From positions 310,001 through 374,000 of the forward strand of contig CBDHFQ010000029.1 in assembly GCA_965262565.1 (NCBI GenBank): a stretch of DNA of 64,000 nucleotides, given 5' to 3'. The notes beneath the pieces were generated by a model. That model saw nothing but the letters and a program-made list of their open reading frames with translations. It did no database searches and was not told the DNA's origin. How positions within the stretch are numbered: position 1 is the stretch's first letter; every line of letters starts with the position of its first letter. The DNA is from CBDHFQ01 sp965262565. Lineage in GTDB: Bacteria; Bacteroidota; Bacteroidia; J057. Positions 45,413 to 55,900 of this stretch are shown piece after piece. The position numbers were made by a program, and so were the translations under genes.

Positions 45413-46501
45413 ATGAAGGAAATGGCCATGCAAACCGGGATAATAACACCCGAAAAGTCAGCCCGTTCTATAAACATTATTAAGCGGGGCGAAGAAGAAT
45501 TTCAAATGTATTTGCTCAAAGGAGTGTCCCGTACCTTTGCTTTGACGATACCTCAGCTTCCTCCTCCACTCCGTTACGCAGTCTCCAATGCCTATCTATT
45601 GTGTAGAACAATTGACACGATTGAAGACGAACCTCATCTCTCTATTCAGGATAAAAGAAAATACTGCAGGCGTTTTATACAGGTTTTGGCAAGAAAAGAA
45701 GATGCTGAAACATTTGGAGAAGATTTAATGCCTCTACTTTCAAATAATACGATTTCTGCAGAAAAGGAATTAGTTAAGGATATAGATAGAGTAGTACAAA
45801 TAACTCATGATCTGGCACCTTCGCAGCAGGAAGCTTTAATTAGATGTGTGAGCATTATGTCTGAGGGAATGATTTACTTTCAGGAAAATGAATCTATTCA
45901 TGGCTTATCGGATATGAAGGAGCTTGACAGGTATTGTTATTATGTAGCAGGAGTAGTAGGAGAAATGTTAACAGATTTATTTTGTCATCACAATCCTGAC
46001 ATGCAGAAGAATTACGAGCAAATGATGGCTATTGCTCCTTCTTTTGGACAGGGACTTCAAATGACAAATATACTTAAGGATATATGGGAAGATTATAAAA
46101 GAGGTGCTTGTTGGATGCCAAGAGATATTTTTGCAAATGTGGGATTTGATCTTTCAGATTTACCTACCCAACAAAATAAGGCTGGCTTTAAGCGAGGACT
46201 GGAAAAATTAATTGGTATAGCACATGCACACTTGAATAATGCTATGACCTATACCTTAATGATTCCTCCAAACGAGACAGGCATGAGAAAATTTTGTTTA
46301 TGGGCATTAGGTATGGCAGTGCTAACTCTACAAAAAATTAATAGAAACAAAGATTACAAGTCAGGCGTGGAAGTGAAAATTCCAAGAAAGAGTGTGAAGG
46401 CAATTGTGATGGCCACTCAATTGACAGTTAGAAGTAATACATTGCTTAAGACTTTATTTAACTCAATCAGGAAAGATTTACCTCTTTCCCCTTTAGTGTA
46501 A
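45413..46501 (+). CDS. Squalene synthase (single-enzyme type)
   Basis: 362 residues of the trans-isoprenyl diphosphate head-to-head synthase family. Asp-rich motif 1 is DTIED (D68-D72) in YLLCRTIDTIEDEP, and motif 2 is DIWED (D223-D227) in NILKDIWEDYKRG. The 'SRTFALTIPQLPP' and 'CRTIDTIED' segments resemble eukaryotic and Methylococcus squalene synthases rather than the HpnC/HpnD pair. It would convert two farnesyl diphosphates to squalene with NADPH. The next gene, shc, uses squalene and starts 51 bp downstream. No HpnC, HpnD or HpnE homologue is in the window. Confidence 0.92.
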   Translation: MKEMAMQTGIITPEKSARSINIIKRGEEEFQMYLLKGVSRTFALTIPQLPPPLRYAVSNAYLLCRTIDTIEDEPHLSIQDKRKYCRRFIQVLARKEDAETFGEDLMPLLSNNTISAEKELVKDIDRVVQITHDLAPSQQEALIRCVSIMSEGMIYFQENESIHGLSDMKELDRYCYYVAGVVGEMLTDLFCHHNPDMQKNYEQMMAIAPSFGQGLQMTNILKDIWEDYKRGACWMPRDIFANVGFDLSDLPTQQNKAGFKRGLEKLIGIAHAHLNNAMTYTLMIPPNETGMRKFCLWALGMAVLTLQKINRNKDYKSGVEVKIPRKSVKAIVMATQLTVRSNTLLKTLFNSIRKDLPLSPLV

Positions 46502-46552
46502 TGTAAGATATAAAAGAAGTACAGGTATCGAGTAAAGCTTATACAATTTTTT

Positions 46553-48544
46553 ATGAAGTTACATTCTGATCCCAGGGTAAACCCACAAGTACGCAGAGCA
46601 TACACCGAAGTTAAGCTCTCTAAGGTAGAGGACGTCATGGAGGAAGCCAAGCAAGCTTTGTTAGGGAAGCAGGCTGAAGAAGGATATTGGTGTTATGAAT
46701 TTGAAGCAGATTGTACCATCTCTTCGGAGTACATTCTGATGATGCATTATCTGGGTGAAGTCGATCGGGCCTTAGAAGTAAAATTAGCACGTTATATTCG
46801 TTCCAAACAAAATGAGCAAGGTGGTTGGCCTCTTTATTATGGTGGAATGACTAACCTGAGTTGTACTGTTAAGGCTTACTATGCACTCAAACTTGCAGGG
46901 GATGATATTGAGGAACCTCATATGTTAAAGGCAAAGCGGACCATTTTGGGGTTAGGAGGTGCTGCAAAGGCGAATGTATTCACAAGAATTATGCTTGCGA
47001 TGTTTGAGCAGGTTCCGTGGAGAGCAGTGCCTTTTATTCCCGCAGAAATAATGTTCTTACCACGATGGTTTCCCTTCCATATTTATAAGGTAGCTTCCTG
47101 GTCCCGCACTGTTATGGTACCTCTGTTCGTCCTATATTCACTTAGGGCTAAAGCTGTTAATCCTACTCAAACAAATATTCAAGAACTATTTGTAGTAGAA
47201 CCTACTAAGGTTAGAAGCTATTTTAAAATCAGATCTCCATTAAATCTGGCGATCTTATTGGTAGAGAGAATAGCGTTTAGGTTGGAACGATTTATTCCTA
47301 AAAGTATTCGTAAGCGTGCCTTGGCCAAGGCAGAAGCGTGGTTTATCGCAAGATTGAATGGTATTAATGGAATCAATGGTATTTTTCCTGCCATGGTAAA
47401 TGCTTATGAGGCATTGCTCTTATTAGGCTACGATAAAGATCATGAATTAGTAAAGACTGCCAGAGCAGCTATAGATAATTTGTTGGTTATTAGAGAGGAT
47501 GATGCCTATTGTCAGCCTTGTCTTTCCCCCACCTGGGATACAGCACTGGCCATCTGTGCCTTACAGGAAACCGATGATCCATCTATTCAACCTGCGTTGG
47601 ATAAGGCTTGCTCCTGGCTATTGGATAAGCAAATTACAAAAGCGTATGGAGATTGGATGGAAATACGTCCTCATCTTTCCGGTGGAGGCTGGGCTTTCCA
47701 GTTTGAAAATGTTTATTATCCTGATTTGGATGATACTTCGGTAGTAGCTTACAGTATCGACAGAGAAGGAATATCAGAATACAATTCTGCCATATCCAAA
47801 GCAGCCTACTGGCTAAAAGGGATGCAATCAAGAAACGGGGGATTTGGTGCTTATGATGCCGATAATAGCCACTATTACCTGAATGAAATTCCTTTTGCAG
47901 ATCACGGAGCATTATTGGACCCTCCTACAGCAGATGTCAGTGCCAGATGTGTGATGCTATTCGGACGGTTGTTGCCCAGAGATAATCAATTGAAAAATTG
48001 TATGGATGCCTGTCTGAGCTACTTATTTGATGAACAGGAAGAAGATGGTTCATGGTTCGGAAGGTGGGGAACTAACTATATATATGGAACCTGGTCCGTA
48101 TTGATAGCCCTTGAAAGTGCTGGAGTATCCTCTCATGATCATCGAGTCAGAAGAGCTGTGGATTGGTTGATCAATAAGCAGCGCCCTGATGGTAGTTGGG
48201 GAGAAGATAATGATAGTTATGAGGATATGGATATGAAGGGAAGGGCTTATACAGGATCATCTTGTCAGACAGCCTGGGCCTTACTTGGATTAATGTCAGC
48301 CGGGGAAGTTCGGTCAGAGGCAGTAAAGCGTGGAATCAATTATTTACTTTCCAGATGGGAGTTGGAGGGTACTTGGATGCAGGAAGAATTTAATGCTCCT
48401 GGATTTCCTCGAGTATTTTATTTGACTTATCATGGATATTATCATTACTTCCCTCTTTGGGCATTGGCCAGATATAGAAATGAAATGACCAATCGAGTTG
48501 TACGAAAACCATTGAATAAGACTGAACTAAACTTGAGGCAATAG
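46553..48544 (+). CDS. shc: Squalene-hopene cyclase
   Basis: 663 residues, slightly longer than the ~630 of Alicyclobacillus SHC. The protonating DxDDT motif is D391-LDDT (D391, D393, D394). QW-type repeats are seen, including QNEQGGWPLYYG, MQSRNGGFGAYDADN, QEEDGSWFGRWG and KQRPDGSWGEDNDSY. An additional hydrophobic helix near 215-235 fits the monotopic membrane anchor. It cyclises squalene to hopene (diploptene). Its stop codon abuts hpnG, so both are one transcript. Confidence 0.97.
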   Translation: MKLHSDPRVNPQVRRAYTEVKLSKVEDVMEEAKQALLGKQAEEGYWCYEFEADCTISSEYILMMHYLGEVDRALEVKLARYIRSKQNEQGGWPLYYGGMTNLSCTVKAYYALKLAGDDIEEPHMLKAKRTILGLGGAAKANVFTRIMLAMFEQVPWRAVPFIPAEIMFLPRWFPFHIYKVASWSRTVMVPLFVLYSLRAKAVNPTQTNIQELFVVEPTKVRSYFKIRSPLNLAILLVERIAFRLERFIPKSIRKRALAKAEAWFIARLNGINGINGIFPAMVNAYEALLLLGYDKDHELVKTARAAIDNLLVIREDDAYCQPCLSPTWDTALAICALQETDDPSIQPALDKACSWLLDKQITKAYGDWMEIRPHLSGGGWAFQFENVYYPDLDDTSVVAYSIDREGISEYNSAISKAAYWLKGMQSRNGGFGAYDADNSHYYLNEIPFADHGALLDPPTADVSARCVMLFGRLLPRDNQLKNCMDACLSYLFDEQEEDGSWFGRWGTNYIYGTWSVLIALESAGVSSHDHRVRRAVDWLINKQRPDGSWGEDNDSYEDMDMKGRAYTGSSCQTAWALLGLMSAGEVRSEAVKRGINYLLSRWELEGTWMQEEFNAPGFPRVFYLTYHGYYHYFPLWALARYRNEMTNRVVRKPLNKTELNLRQ

Positions 48545-48562
48545 GTGAAGAGTGGAAAAAGC

Positions 48563-49273
48563 ATGAGGCATGTAGTGGGTGTGATTACAGCGCTGCCTCA
48601 AGAAGCCCGAGCTCTTAATAAAAAATGTCCTGAAGTAGGAAATATAGAAGAATTAACTCCCAATCTATTCCTGGGGATATCAGGAATGGGTTATCAAGCA
48701 GCCAAAAACCTGGCCTACGGATTAATGCCATTTTGCCCGAATCTGTTAATAAGTTGGGGGACTGCTGCTGCCCTGAGACCGGAACTTAAGGCAGGTACTG
48801 TAATAATTCCCAACAGTATCGTAGATGCAGACGGAATAGAATACGAGCCAGATCAGGTATTGAATACTTCTTTAATTCATTTGCTCCATGAAAAAAATAT
48901 TGATATCCATAAAGGGCGGTTAATAGGTCAATCTTCTTTGCTAGGGACACCAAAAAATAAGAGGGATTTGTTTAGAAAAACGGGGGCAGTAGCAGCCGAC
49001 ATGGAAAGTGCCGCCATCGCATCTGTCGCCAGAGAGAAGAATATTCCATTTGTGGCAATTCGAGTTATCACGGATGGAGTCGACACTCGCATTCCTTATG
49101 CCGTAGTGAAAGCATCAGATGATTCAGGAATCATACATCCTATGACCTATTTATTAACGGTAATAAAACAGCCTAAAGATTGGATTCCTACGCTCCAGCT
49201 AGCAATGGATTTTTATCGAGCTAAAAAAAGCTTAAAGCAAATAGCTGTTCATTGGGAAATTCTCCAGTCCTAA
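48563..49273 (+). CDS. hpnG: Adenosylhopane nucleosidase / hopanoid-associated phosphorylase HpnG
   Basis: 236 residues from ATG 48563; a GTG at 48545, directly after the shc stop, gives a longer alternative. The nucleoside phosphorylase fold is evident: VVGVITALPQEARAL, LISWGTAAALRPELKAG and VAADMESAAIASVA (catalytic region). In the hopanoid pathway HpnG removes adenine from adenosylhopane to give ribosylhopane. Position after shc fits this role better than a general purine nucleoside phosphorylase. Confidence 0.93.
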   Translation: MRHVVGVITALPQEARALNKKCPEVGNIEELTPNLFLGISGMGYQAAKNLAYGLMPFCPNLLISWGTAAALRPELKAGTVIIPNSIVDADGIEYEPDQVLNTSLIHLLHEKNIDIHKGRLIGQSSLLGTPKNKRDLFRKTGAVAADMESAAIASVAREKNIPFVAIRVITDGVDTRIPYAVVKASDDSGIIHPMTYLLTVIKQPKDWIPTLQLAMDFYRAKKSLKQIAVHWEILQS

Positions 49274-49355
49274 CTTGTGCTCTCAATAGTATTTTTATAG
49301 AAGAAAAGGGACTGCAAGCAATCCGTAGGAGATAATTGCCTTATCATTACTGAGA

Positions 49356-50252
49356 TTATAATGATTCCTGAACCTTGGCATTTTCCGGCTTAGAAAAATA
49401 AGATAATGCTACTTCTGGATGGAAAGCAACATCTGAAAGGCTTATATCAGTTATATATTCACCTTTTTCCTCATCAACCCACCAATAAGTTCTATATTTT
49501 TCAGGCAGCCTGATACCATCTACCATCTGCTCACCATCAAAAACCATCATTTTTTCCGGAGCATGCTCACCTTTAGGAAAGAACCCTTCGTAGGAAACAA
49601 TGTATCTGAGGGCACCTACATACTTTGAGGTGGTATCAATATACACGATGTAATAATCATCTGGAGCATCTCCAATCCCCTGATCATAAGTGACTTTCAC
49701 CTGATAATAGGTATTACCCTCAAAATCAGAGGTTCCCATAAGTTCGAAATGGATCCCTTCGTCAGAAAATACGAAAGGAATACCGACAAAATAGTAAGGA
49801 GTCATAGACCAAAAACGGGGATTTACAGGTATTTCTGCATCTGAAGGAGATGTCCATGCCTCAGTTCCATCCCATCCAAATTCCAGCTGAGGATCAGAGA
49901 CTAATTGGTGCCTTGAGGTAGAACGCCAGGTGTCAACCATCTGATATGAATCTCTTACCTTTTTATCATCTCTGGGCCGATAATTGAACCTGAAATAAAT
50001 AGGACCATTTTGATACCAGTTTTTCAATCCACCATGAGCTTCTATAGCTTCCCATATAAGTTGGCCAGCTTTATTTGTTTCCAATCTTTTGTAGGCATCA
50101 TCGATTCTCGTTTCAATCCATGAAGCATCTGGGGTAGCCATCAATGATTCGGCAGGTGATACTTTTTCAGTATCACCTTCATATTCTTTGCTTGCAGGTT
50201 GGCACGATATCAAAAAAATAACAATGGAAGAATAGATGATAATATGACGCAT
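49356..50252 (-). CDS. Lipoprotein of unknown function, LolA-like beta fold (DUF6503-like)
   Basis: 298 residues with lipobox FLISC (IFLISCQPA). The body has many short beta strands: LKNWYQNGPIYFRFNYRP, FGWDGTEAWTSP, FELMGTSDFEGNTYYQVKVTY and IVYIDTTSKYVGALRYIVSY. The arrangement resembles outer-membrane lipoprotein-sorting proteins or the DUF6503 group. It is the last gene of a minus-strand run after the FtsX-like permease. No function is claimed. Confidence 0.75.
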   Translation of the reverse strand: MRHIIIYSSIVIFLISCQPASKEYEGDTEKVSPAESLMATPDASWIETRIDDAYKRLETNKAGQLIWEAIEAHGGLKNWYQNGPIYFRFNYRPRDDKKVRDSYQMVDTWRSTSRHQLVSDPQLEFGWDGTEAWTSPSDAEIPVNPRFWSMTPYYFVGIPFVFSDEGIHFELMGTSDFEGNTYYQVKVTYDQGIGDAPDDYYIVYIDTTSKYVGALRYIVSYEGFFPKGEHAPEKMMVFDGEQMVDGIRLPEKYRTYWWVDEEKGEYITDISLSDVAFHPEVALSYFSKPENAKVQESL

Positions 50253-50395
50253 AAATCAATTTCATTTTTTGGTAAAAGAATCCATTTAATCAGTCAATGA
50301 TTGTCTTATATCTTGCAGTACCAACTATAGATAAATTAACCCACATATAGACAGTTTCTATGTGTTAGACTGAACTTATGCTTAGCTCCTACCAT

Positions 50396-52801
50396 TTATT
50401 CATGTCTGAGCACATCAGCAGGATTAACATTAACAGACCTGATAACCTGCCCTGATACAGTAAGAAAACCAACAGTAAAGACGATGATGATAGGCAACAC
50501 ATAGATTTCAAGACCAGGGGTAATGTGAAATGCATAACCAGATAACCATTTCCATACACCGAACACTGCAATCGGTATTCCGATGAAACTGGCTACGAGA
50601 ATTAAGCGCATAAAATCCTTGGAAAGAAGGGAGAGAAGATCCTGAAATCTGGCTCCATGGATTTTTCTAATGCTAATTTCTTTGGTTCTTCTGGAAGTGT
50701 GGTAAGCTGCCAGTCCAAAAATGCCTAGAATGGCCAGAAATAATGCTAAGAAGGTAAAACTTCCCAATAACTTGACCATTGTTCGATCGGAAATATATTT
50801 ATCCTCAAATATATCATCGAGAAAAAAGCTTTCGAATGGAGCAGAAGGATATATTCCTGTAAATGTCTCTTCAATTTGATCCCTGATAGCAGGTAGTTGA
50901 TGAGATTCGGCCGCAATTTGAATAGAGTAATAGTTATTGGTGGGAACATACAAAAATATGGTAGGCTCATATTGGAATTGGAGGGAATTGTGGTGGTAAT
51001 TCTTTACAATACCTATTAGTTCTCTTGAGTTTTCGCTATCTCCAGCAAATAATGAGATTCCCATAGAACGTTCGGCAATAGGAATTTCCAACACATTTGC
51101 AGCTGATTCATTTATTATAACAAAATGCTTTTTCCCTTTAGAATCTTTGGGAAAGTCTCTGCCATATACCATAGGAATATCGAAGTGTTGAAAAAAATCG
51201 TCCTGTATATAACTTATTTTTACTTCTCTACGATCTTCTTTAGACTGTTCTTCTCTCCATACACCTGTCGCAAACTGAAAATTTACTCCCGGAATAGAAC
51301 CACTGACGATAACATCCTCCACTCCACTAATTTTTTTCCATTCATTTTCTAATACATCTGGATGTGAGAGATTTTTAGAGGTGAGAGATGAGGCTTCCAC
51401 TATTAACTTTTGTCTGAGTTCAAGTCCGGTATCAGCCTGAAGCATATAATTGAGTTGGAAGTAAACTGCCAGAGAAGCAGTAATCAAGATGGTGGCGATG
51501 CTAAATTGAAAGGTCACAAGAATCTTCCTCAACGGTAGGCCTTTAATTCCCTTAGAGAAAACACCTCTCAACACTTCGGTAGGATTAAATGAGGACAATA
51601 CCAAAGAGGGATACCAACCCGAGAGGATCGCTCCTACTAAAAATAAACTAGCCAATAATATCCATCCACCTATTCGTAGGCCCCAGTACCCGAAAGTAGA
51701 AAGAGGTTTCCCCGTTAACTCTTGAATAAAAGGGAGCCCCAACTGCGCCAGCGTAAAGGCAATGGTAGATGCCAATATATTGATTAATACTGCTTCTAGT
51801 AAAAATTGTAGAATGATTTTTTGTCTCCCCGAGCCTAACACTTTTCTAATTCCCACTTCACGGGCCCGCTCCAGAGATCTTGCTGTGGAGAGATTGATAT
51901 AATTCGTCCAGGCTAATACAAGGATAAAAATAGCCAGTACACTCAGAAGATAAATGAGTTGATTATTTCCCGACTCGAGATTTCCTATATAGCCTTCACT
52001 TCCCAAGTAAATATCCGTTAGCGGTTGAAGCCTTAACTTTTCTTTGTCTTTTTGATCTGAGTAAATATAGGAACCAACAGCTGCAGAAATTTTTTGCTCT
52101 AAATTTTGAATATCTACCTGGGGGTGAACTCTAATATATGTATAGAACGCTCTCCATCCTGCCAGGGAGCGCTCTTCAAAAATATCTCCCATAATGTGAT
52201 GCTCTGAGAGAATAATATCAAATTTTCCATGGCTGTTTTCAGGTATATCCGAAAAAGTCCCCCTGACCGTATATAATACCTGACCAAAATTATCATAAAA
52301 AGCAAGTACCTTATCTACAATATTAGTTGATCCAAAGTATTTTTTTGCGGTGCTTTCGGAAAGCAACACACTAAATGGCTTATTTAATGCGGTAGAGTCG
52401 TTAGTATCTATGGAAAAGACCTGAAAAAAATTTGAATCCGCATAAATAACTCTGTCTTCTTTGAAAGAGCGCTTTTCCCCATTGGAGGTGATAAGGATAG
52501 TCCCGTTAGCAGGAAAAATATGCGTTGCATTTCTGATTTCTGGAAAATCTTTGTTCAATCCCGGAGCAATGCCCGGAAAGGTAATCGCTGCATTGGATTC
52601 TTCTTGTGGAATATAACTATTGACCCTATAAATTTCATCAGCGTGTCTTAGATGGCGATCGTAACTTTGCTCAAAACCTACATAACTAAAAATCAGCATA
52701 CAGGAAGCCATTCCTACCGCTAATCCAAATACATTAATAAATGAGAAGATTCGTTGCCTGCGAAAATTTCTCCAGGCTATGAGGATATAATTACGTAACA
52801 T
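50396..52801 (-). CDS. MacB/FtsX-type ABC transporter permease
   Basis: 801 residues of the double-FtsX permease type common in Bacteroidota. One N-terminal TM (ISFI region at 19-40) precedes a large MacB-type periplasmic domain (SKLFYA-like segments, residues 45-270); a first FtsX block with three TMs (~287-450) contains ARSLERAREVGIRKVLGS, and a second periplasmic loop (450-670) leads to a second FtsX block (~685-800) with RRTKEISIRKIHGA. It would pair with a separate ATP-binding subunit and act in envelope export or lipoprotein-type transport. That subunit is not in the window. It follows the PKD gene on the same strand. Confidence 0.93.
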   Translation of the reverse strand: MLRNYILIAWRNFRRQRIFSFINVFGLAVGMASCMLIFSYVGFEQSYDRHLRHADEIYRVNSYIPQEESNAAITFPGIAPGLNKDFPEIRNATHIFPANGTILITSNGEKRSFKEDRVIYADSNFFQVFSIDTNDSTALNKPFSVLLSESTAKKYFGSTNIVDKVLAFYDNFGQVLYTVRGTFSDIPENSHGKFDIILSEHHIMGDIFEERSLAGWRAFYTYIRVHPQVDIQNLEQKISAAVGSYIYSDQKDKEKLRLQPLTDIYLGSEGYIGNLESGNNQLIYLLSVLAIFILVLAWTNYINLSTARSLERAREVGIRKVLGSGRQKIILQFLLEAVLINILASTIAFTLAQLGLPFIQELTGKPLSTFGYWGLRIGGWILLASLFLVGAILSGWYPSLVLSSFNPTEVLRGVFSKGIKGLPLRKILVTFQFSIATILITASLAVYFQLNYMLQADTGLELRQKLIVEASSLTSKNLSHPDVLENEWKKISGVEDVIVSGSIPGVNFQFATGVWREEQSKEDRREVKISYIQDDFFQHFDIPMVYGRDFPKDSKGKKHFVIINESAANVLEIPIAERSMGISLFAGDSENSRELIGIVKNYHHNSLQFQYEPTIFLYVPTNNYYSIQIAAESHQLPAIRDQIEETFTGIYPSAPFESFFLDDIFEDKYISDRTMVKLLGSFTFLALFLAILGIFGLAAYHTSRRTKEISIRKIHGARFQDLLSLLSKDFMRLILVASFIGIPIAVFGVWKWLSGYAFHITPGLEIYVLPIIIVFTVGFLTVSGQVIRSVNVNPADVLRHE

Positions 52802-52847
52802 ATTCTAAATGAATTGATGATTTGATACAAATCACAAGCTATATGCC

Positions 52848-52876
52848 ATAAACTAAAGACTTCGGTCTTAGTTTAT
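52848..52876. terminator. UUCG hairpin downstream of the PKD giant gene
   Basis: ATAAACTAAAGAC (52848-52860), loop TTCG, GTCTTAGTTTAT (52865-52876) with one bulged A. The stem is stable because of the C(UUCG)G cap, but no long U-run follows on the minus strand, so termination is only probable. Confidence 0.45.
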
Positions 52877-52956
52877 TATACAATAAAATAAATATATGTC
52901 AGGCTAGTGTTGAGTACTTTTGATACAGTAGCTGTTCCATATTGAAACGGCTACTA

Positions 52957-55900
52957 TTATCTGATAACGGTCACTGTGCCTGCTTTGCGGATCACTTGAT
53001 TATCATACCCCGCTCCTTCTACTGTATATACATATACTCCTTCCGGTACTGATTCGCCGCTATAGGTTTTTCCTGACCAACCCTGTTCAAGATTGTACGT
53101 CTCATAAATTTTTTCTCCCCATCGGTTGAAGATCTTTAAATGGAACCACTCCACAAAAGGACCTTGAATTCTGAAATAGTCATTTGTGCCATCATCATTA
53201 GGAGAGAATGCATTTGGTACAAAAAGTAATGGGGGAGGAGTTACACAAGCCAGATTAGAGACACTCTCGGCTTCATTACCTTCCTTTTCAAAGGCGATGA
53301 TTCTGTAGCAGTAGGCCGCTTGTGATAAATAGGTGTAAGTATCGGTATAATCAGTGATTCCTTCTTCCAGGGTAGCGACGGTGATAAAGTCGTTTTTACT
53401 TTCATCGAATACCTCCAAATGATAGATCCTGGCATCATTCTCCCATTTTCTGTATAAGTTCCAATCCAACAATATTCTGCCGGCACTGATAGACGCCTGG
53501 AGTAAAATACTTCTGGCAATTCTTCCCAAAGGCGTCAAATCTCCACAAGTATCCTGAGCAAATAATCTGTAGGTATAGGAAAGTTGGTGAACATCTGCCG
53601 TGTTATCTATGAAGTCGATTTCATTCGGAGGCTCAAAGGAGGTCAATAATTGAAATGCAGAACCCTTTTTCCTTTCCAGAATAATGGAATTCAAGCCGGG
53701 GTCTATTGGAGGGAACCACTCAAGTTTTACGGCAGTATCATTTTCCACTGTAGCATAAATAGGTAGGATTTTTTCCGTCGGAGGATCGTGAAAAGGCCTG
53801 GCTTTAGCTGAATCACTTAAGCTAGAGTAAGGAAGATTCTGCACCGCTTGTATTCGATAAGAAAATTCTTCATAACAGTCCATTTCCTTATCCAGATAAG
53901 CTAACGTATTTCCATCTACCCTTGCCAGAAATTTCATGTTCCCAGCTTGATAGTCAGAAACCCTAAATATTTGGTAAGCCTTAGGAGCCCAGCCTTTATA
54001 TGCGTTCCAATTCAACAAAATCTGATCCTGTAAAGGCGTAGTGGAAAGCTCGATGGTACAATGTTCACCTGTTTGAGTTAAGTCGGAACGCAATTTACAT
54101 TTATTCTCTACCTGAACTTTATAGCAGTACACTTGTTCCAGGGCATCTACCCCATCATCTGTATAAATAGTATCCATTAATTCTTTTATCGTACCAATGA
54201 GTTCATAACCAGCCTCAGGAGTTTTTCTTAAGATGTGATAAGCGGAAAAGTCATTTCTGGAATTTAGATATGGAGCAAAAGTAAGAGATATTTCCGTATT
54301 GGACTGGACGCTGGCTACGTGAATATCCGAAGGTGATGGAACGATGTTTTCTAAAATCCGAATCGCTTCTTTACTTATAAGAGTATCTTTACATCCCTGC
54401 GCATCTTCCACAAGTAAACTAATGTCATAATTGATAGCTTCCTGATAAATATGTTCTACGGTTTGACCTTTAGCGGTACTTCCATCTCCCAGATTCCACT
54501 GCCAACTGATAATATCTTTTTCTTCCGATTGGCCCGCTGATAACACAACGGGAATCTCCAGACAACCTATAGAATCTGCTAAGTTGAAAGAAGCTACCGG
54601 AGGCGTAAACACGTCGATCGGATCTTCCATCGACAAAAGTACCTGACAACCAAATTCGTCTTCCAGGATAAGTCTTGGTGTATACACTCCAGAGGTAGTA
54701 TAAGTATAGGTCGGAGACTCTCCCTCCAGCAATGTTCCGTCATCCATATCCCATTGAAAGCTGATGGCATCCTGTGTGAGGGAAGTAAAGCTAACTTCCA
54801 GCGGAGGGCAACCGGAAAGTGGGGCTGCAGAAAAACTTCCACTTGGGCCATTGATCCGAATATATGCTCTCTTTAATAAAGTATCTCTACATCCAGCTTT
54901 ATCCTCAATAGCAAGACTGACATCATACACGCCAGCTGTAGGATATAAATGCGAGGGATACTTCTCTGAAGAAGAGGAGCCATTTCCGAATTCCCAATGC
55001 CAGCCCACAATACTATCTACCTCAGTATTAGGTGAACTAAACTCTGTTAACAATGGAGGGCAATCTGCAAAAGTATCAGACGCTGTAAAGGAGGCTTCTA
55101 GTGCTCTTATTCTGACCGCATTTATTTGAGTCAGTGTATCTGTACATCCTGCTCCATCTGTAATAGCAAATGAGATATCATAGGCCCCATCCGAAGTATA
55201 AGTATGAGAAGGATTAGGAGAAGTAGAAGTTGTTCCATCGCCAAAATCCCAATAATAGGTAAAATTACTTCCTTGTGAGGTATTGCGGAATTTGACGGGA
55301 AATTCTTTACAACTTAATGCTAAAGGAATATCAAATGATGCTTTGGGTTCGAATACGTGAATGTATTCCTTCTTTTCTAATTTCGCGCTACAACCACCTT
55401 CATCAATAGCTTCGAGCGAGACCGTATATACTCCTCCTTCCTTATAGCTATGCGACGGATGTTGGGCAGATGAAAATTTACCATCTCCAAATGTCCAATT
55501 CCATTGACTAATATTCGTTTCCCCATTATTATTAGCAGTGAATTTGACTGAAAGAGGAGCGCACCCATTCTTTACATCTGAGGTGAAATTAAATTTGGGA
55601 CCATTTACTTTTATTGCTTGTTCCTGGGTTAAGGTATCTGTACAACCTTCCTGATTACTAACAATGAGGCTCACATCATAAGTTCCTGTACTAAAGGCGA
55701 TGATAGGATGCTGTTTATTGCTGGTTCGATTTGTTCCAAAATTCCAGTTCCATTTCTCCGCTCCTTCTGATACATCTGTAAACTGCACACTTACTGGCGC
55801 ACATCCATCGACATCTCCAATGTCAAAATCAGCTTTAATAGATGAAATGGTCATGGGGAAATCTGCTATATGCGTACATCCTGTTTCATCATTAGTAACT

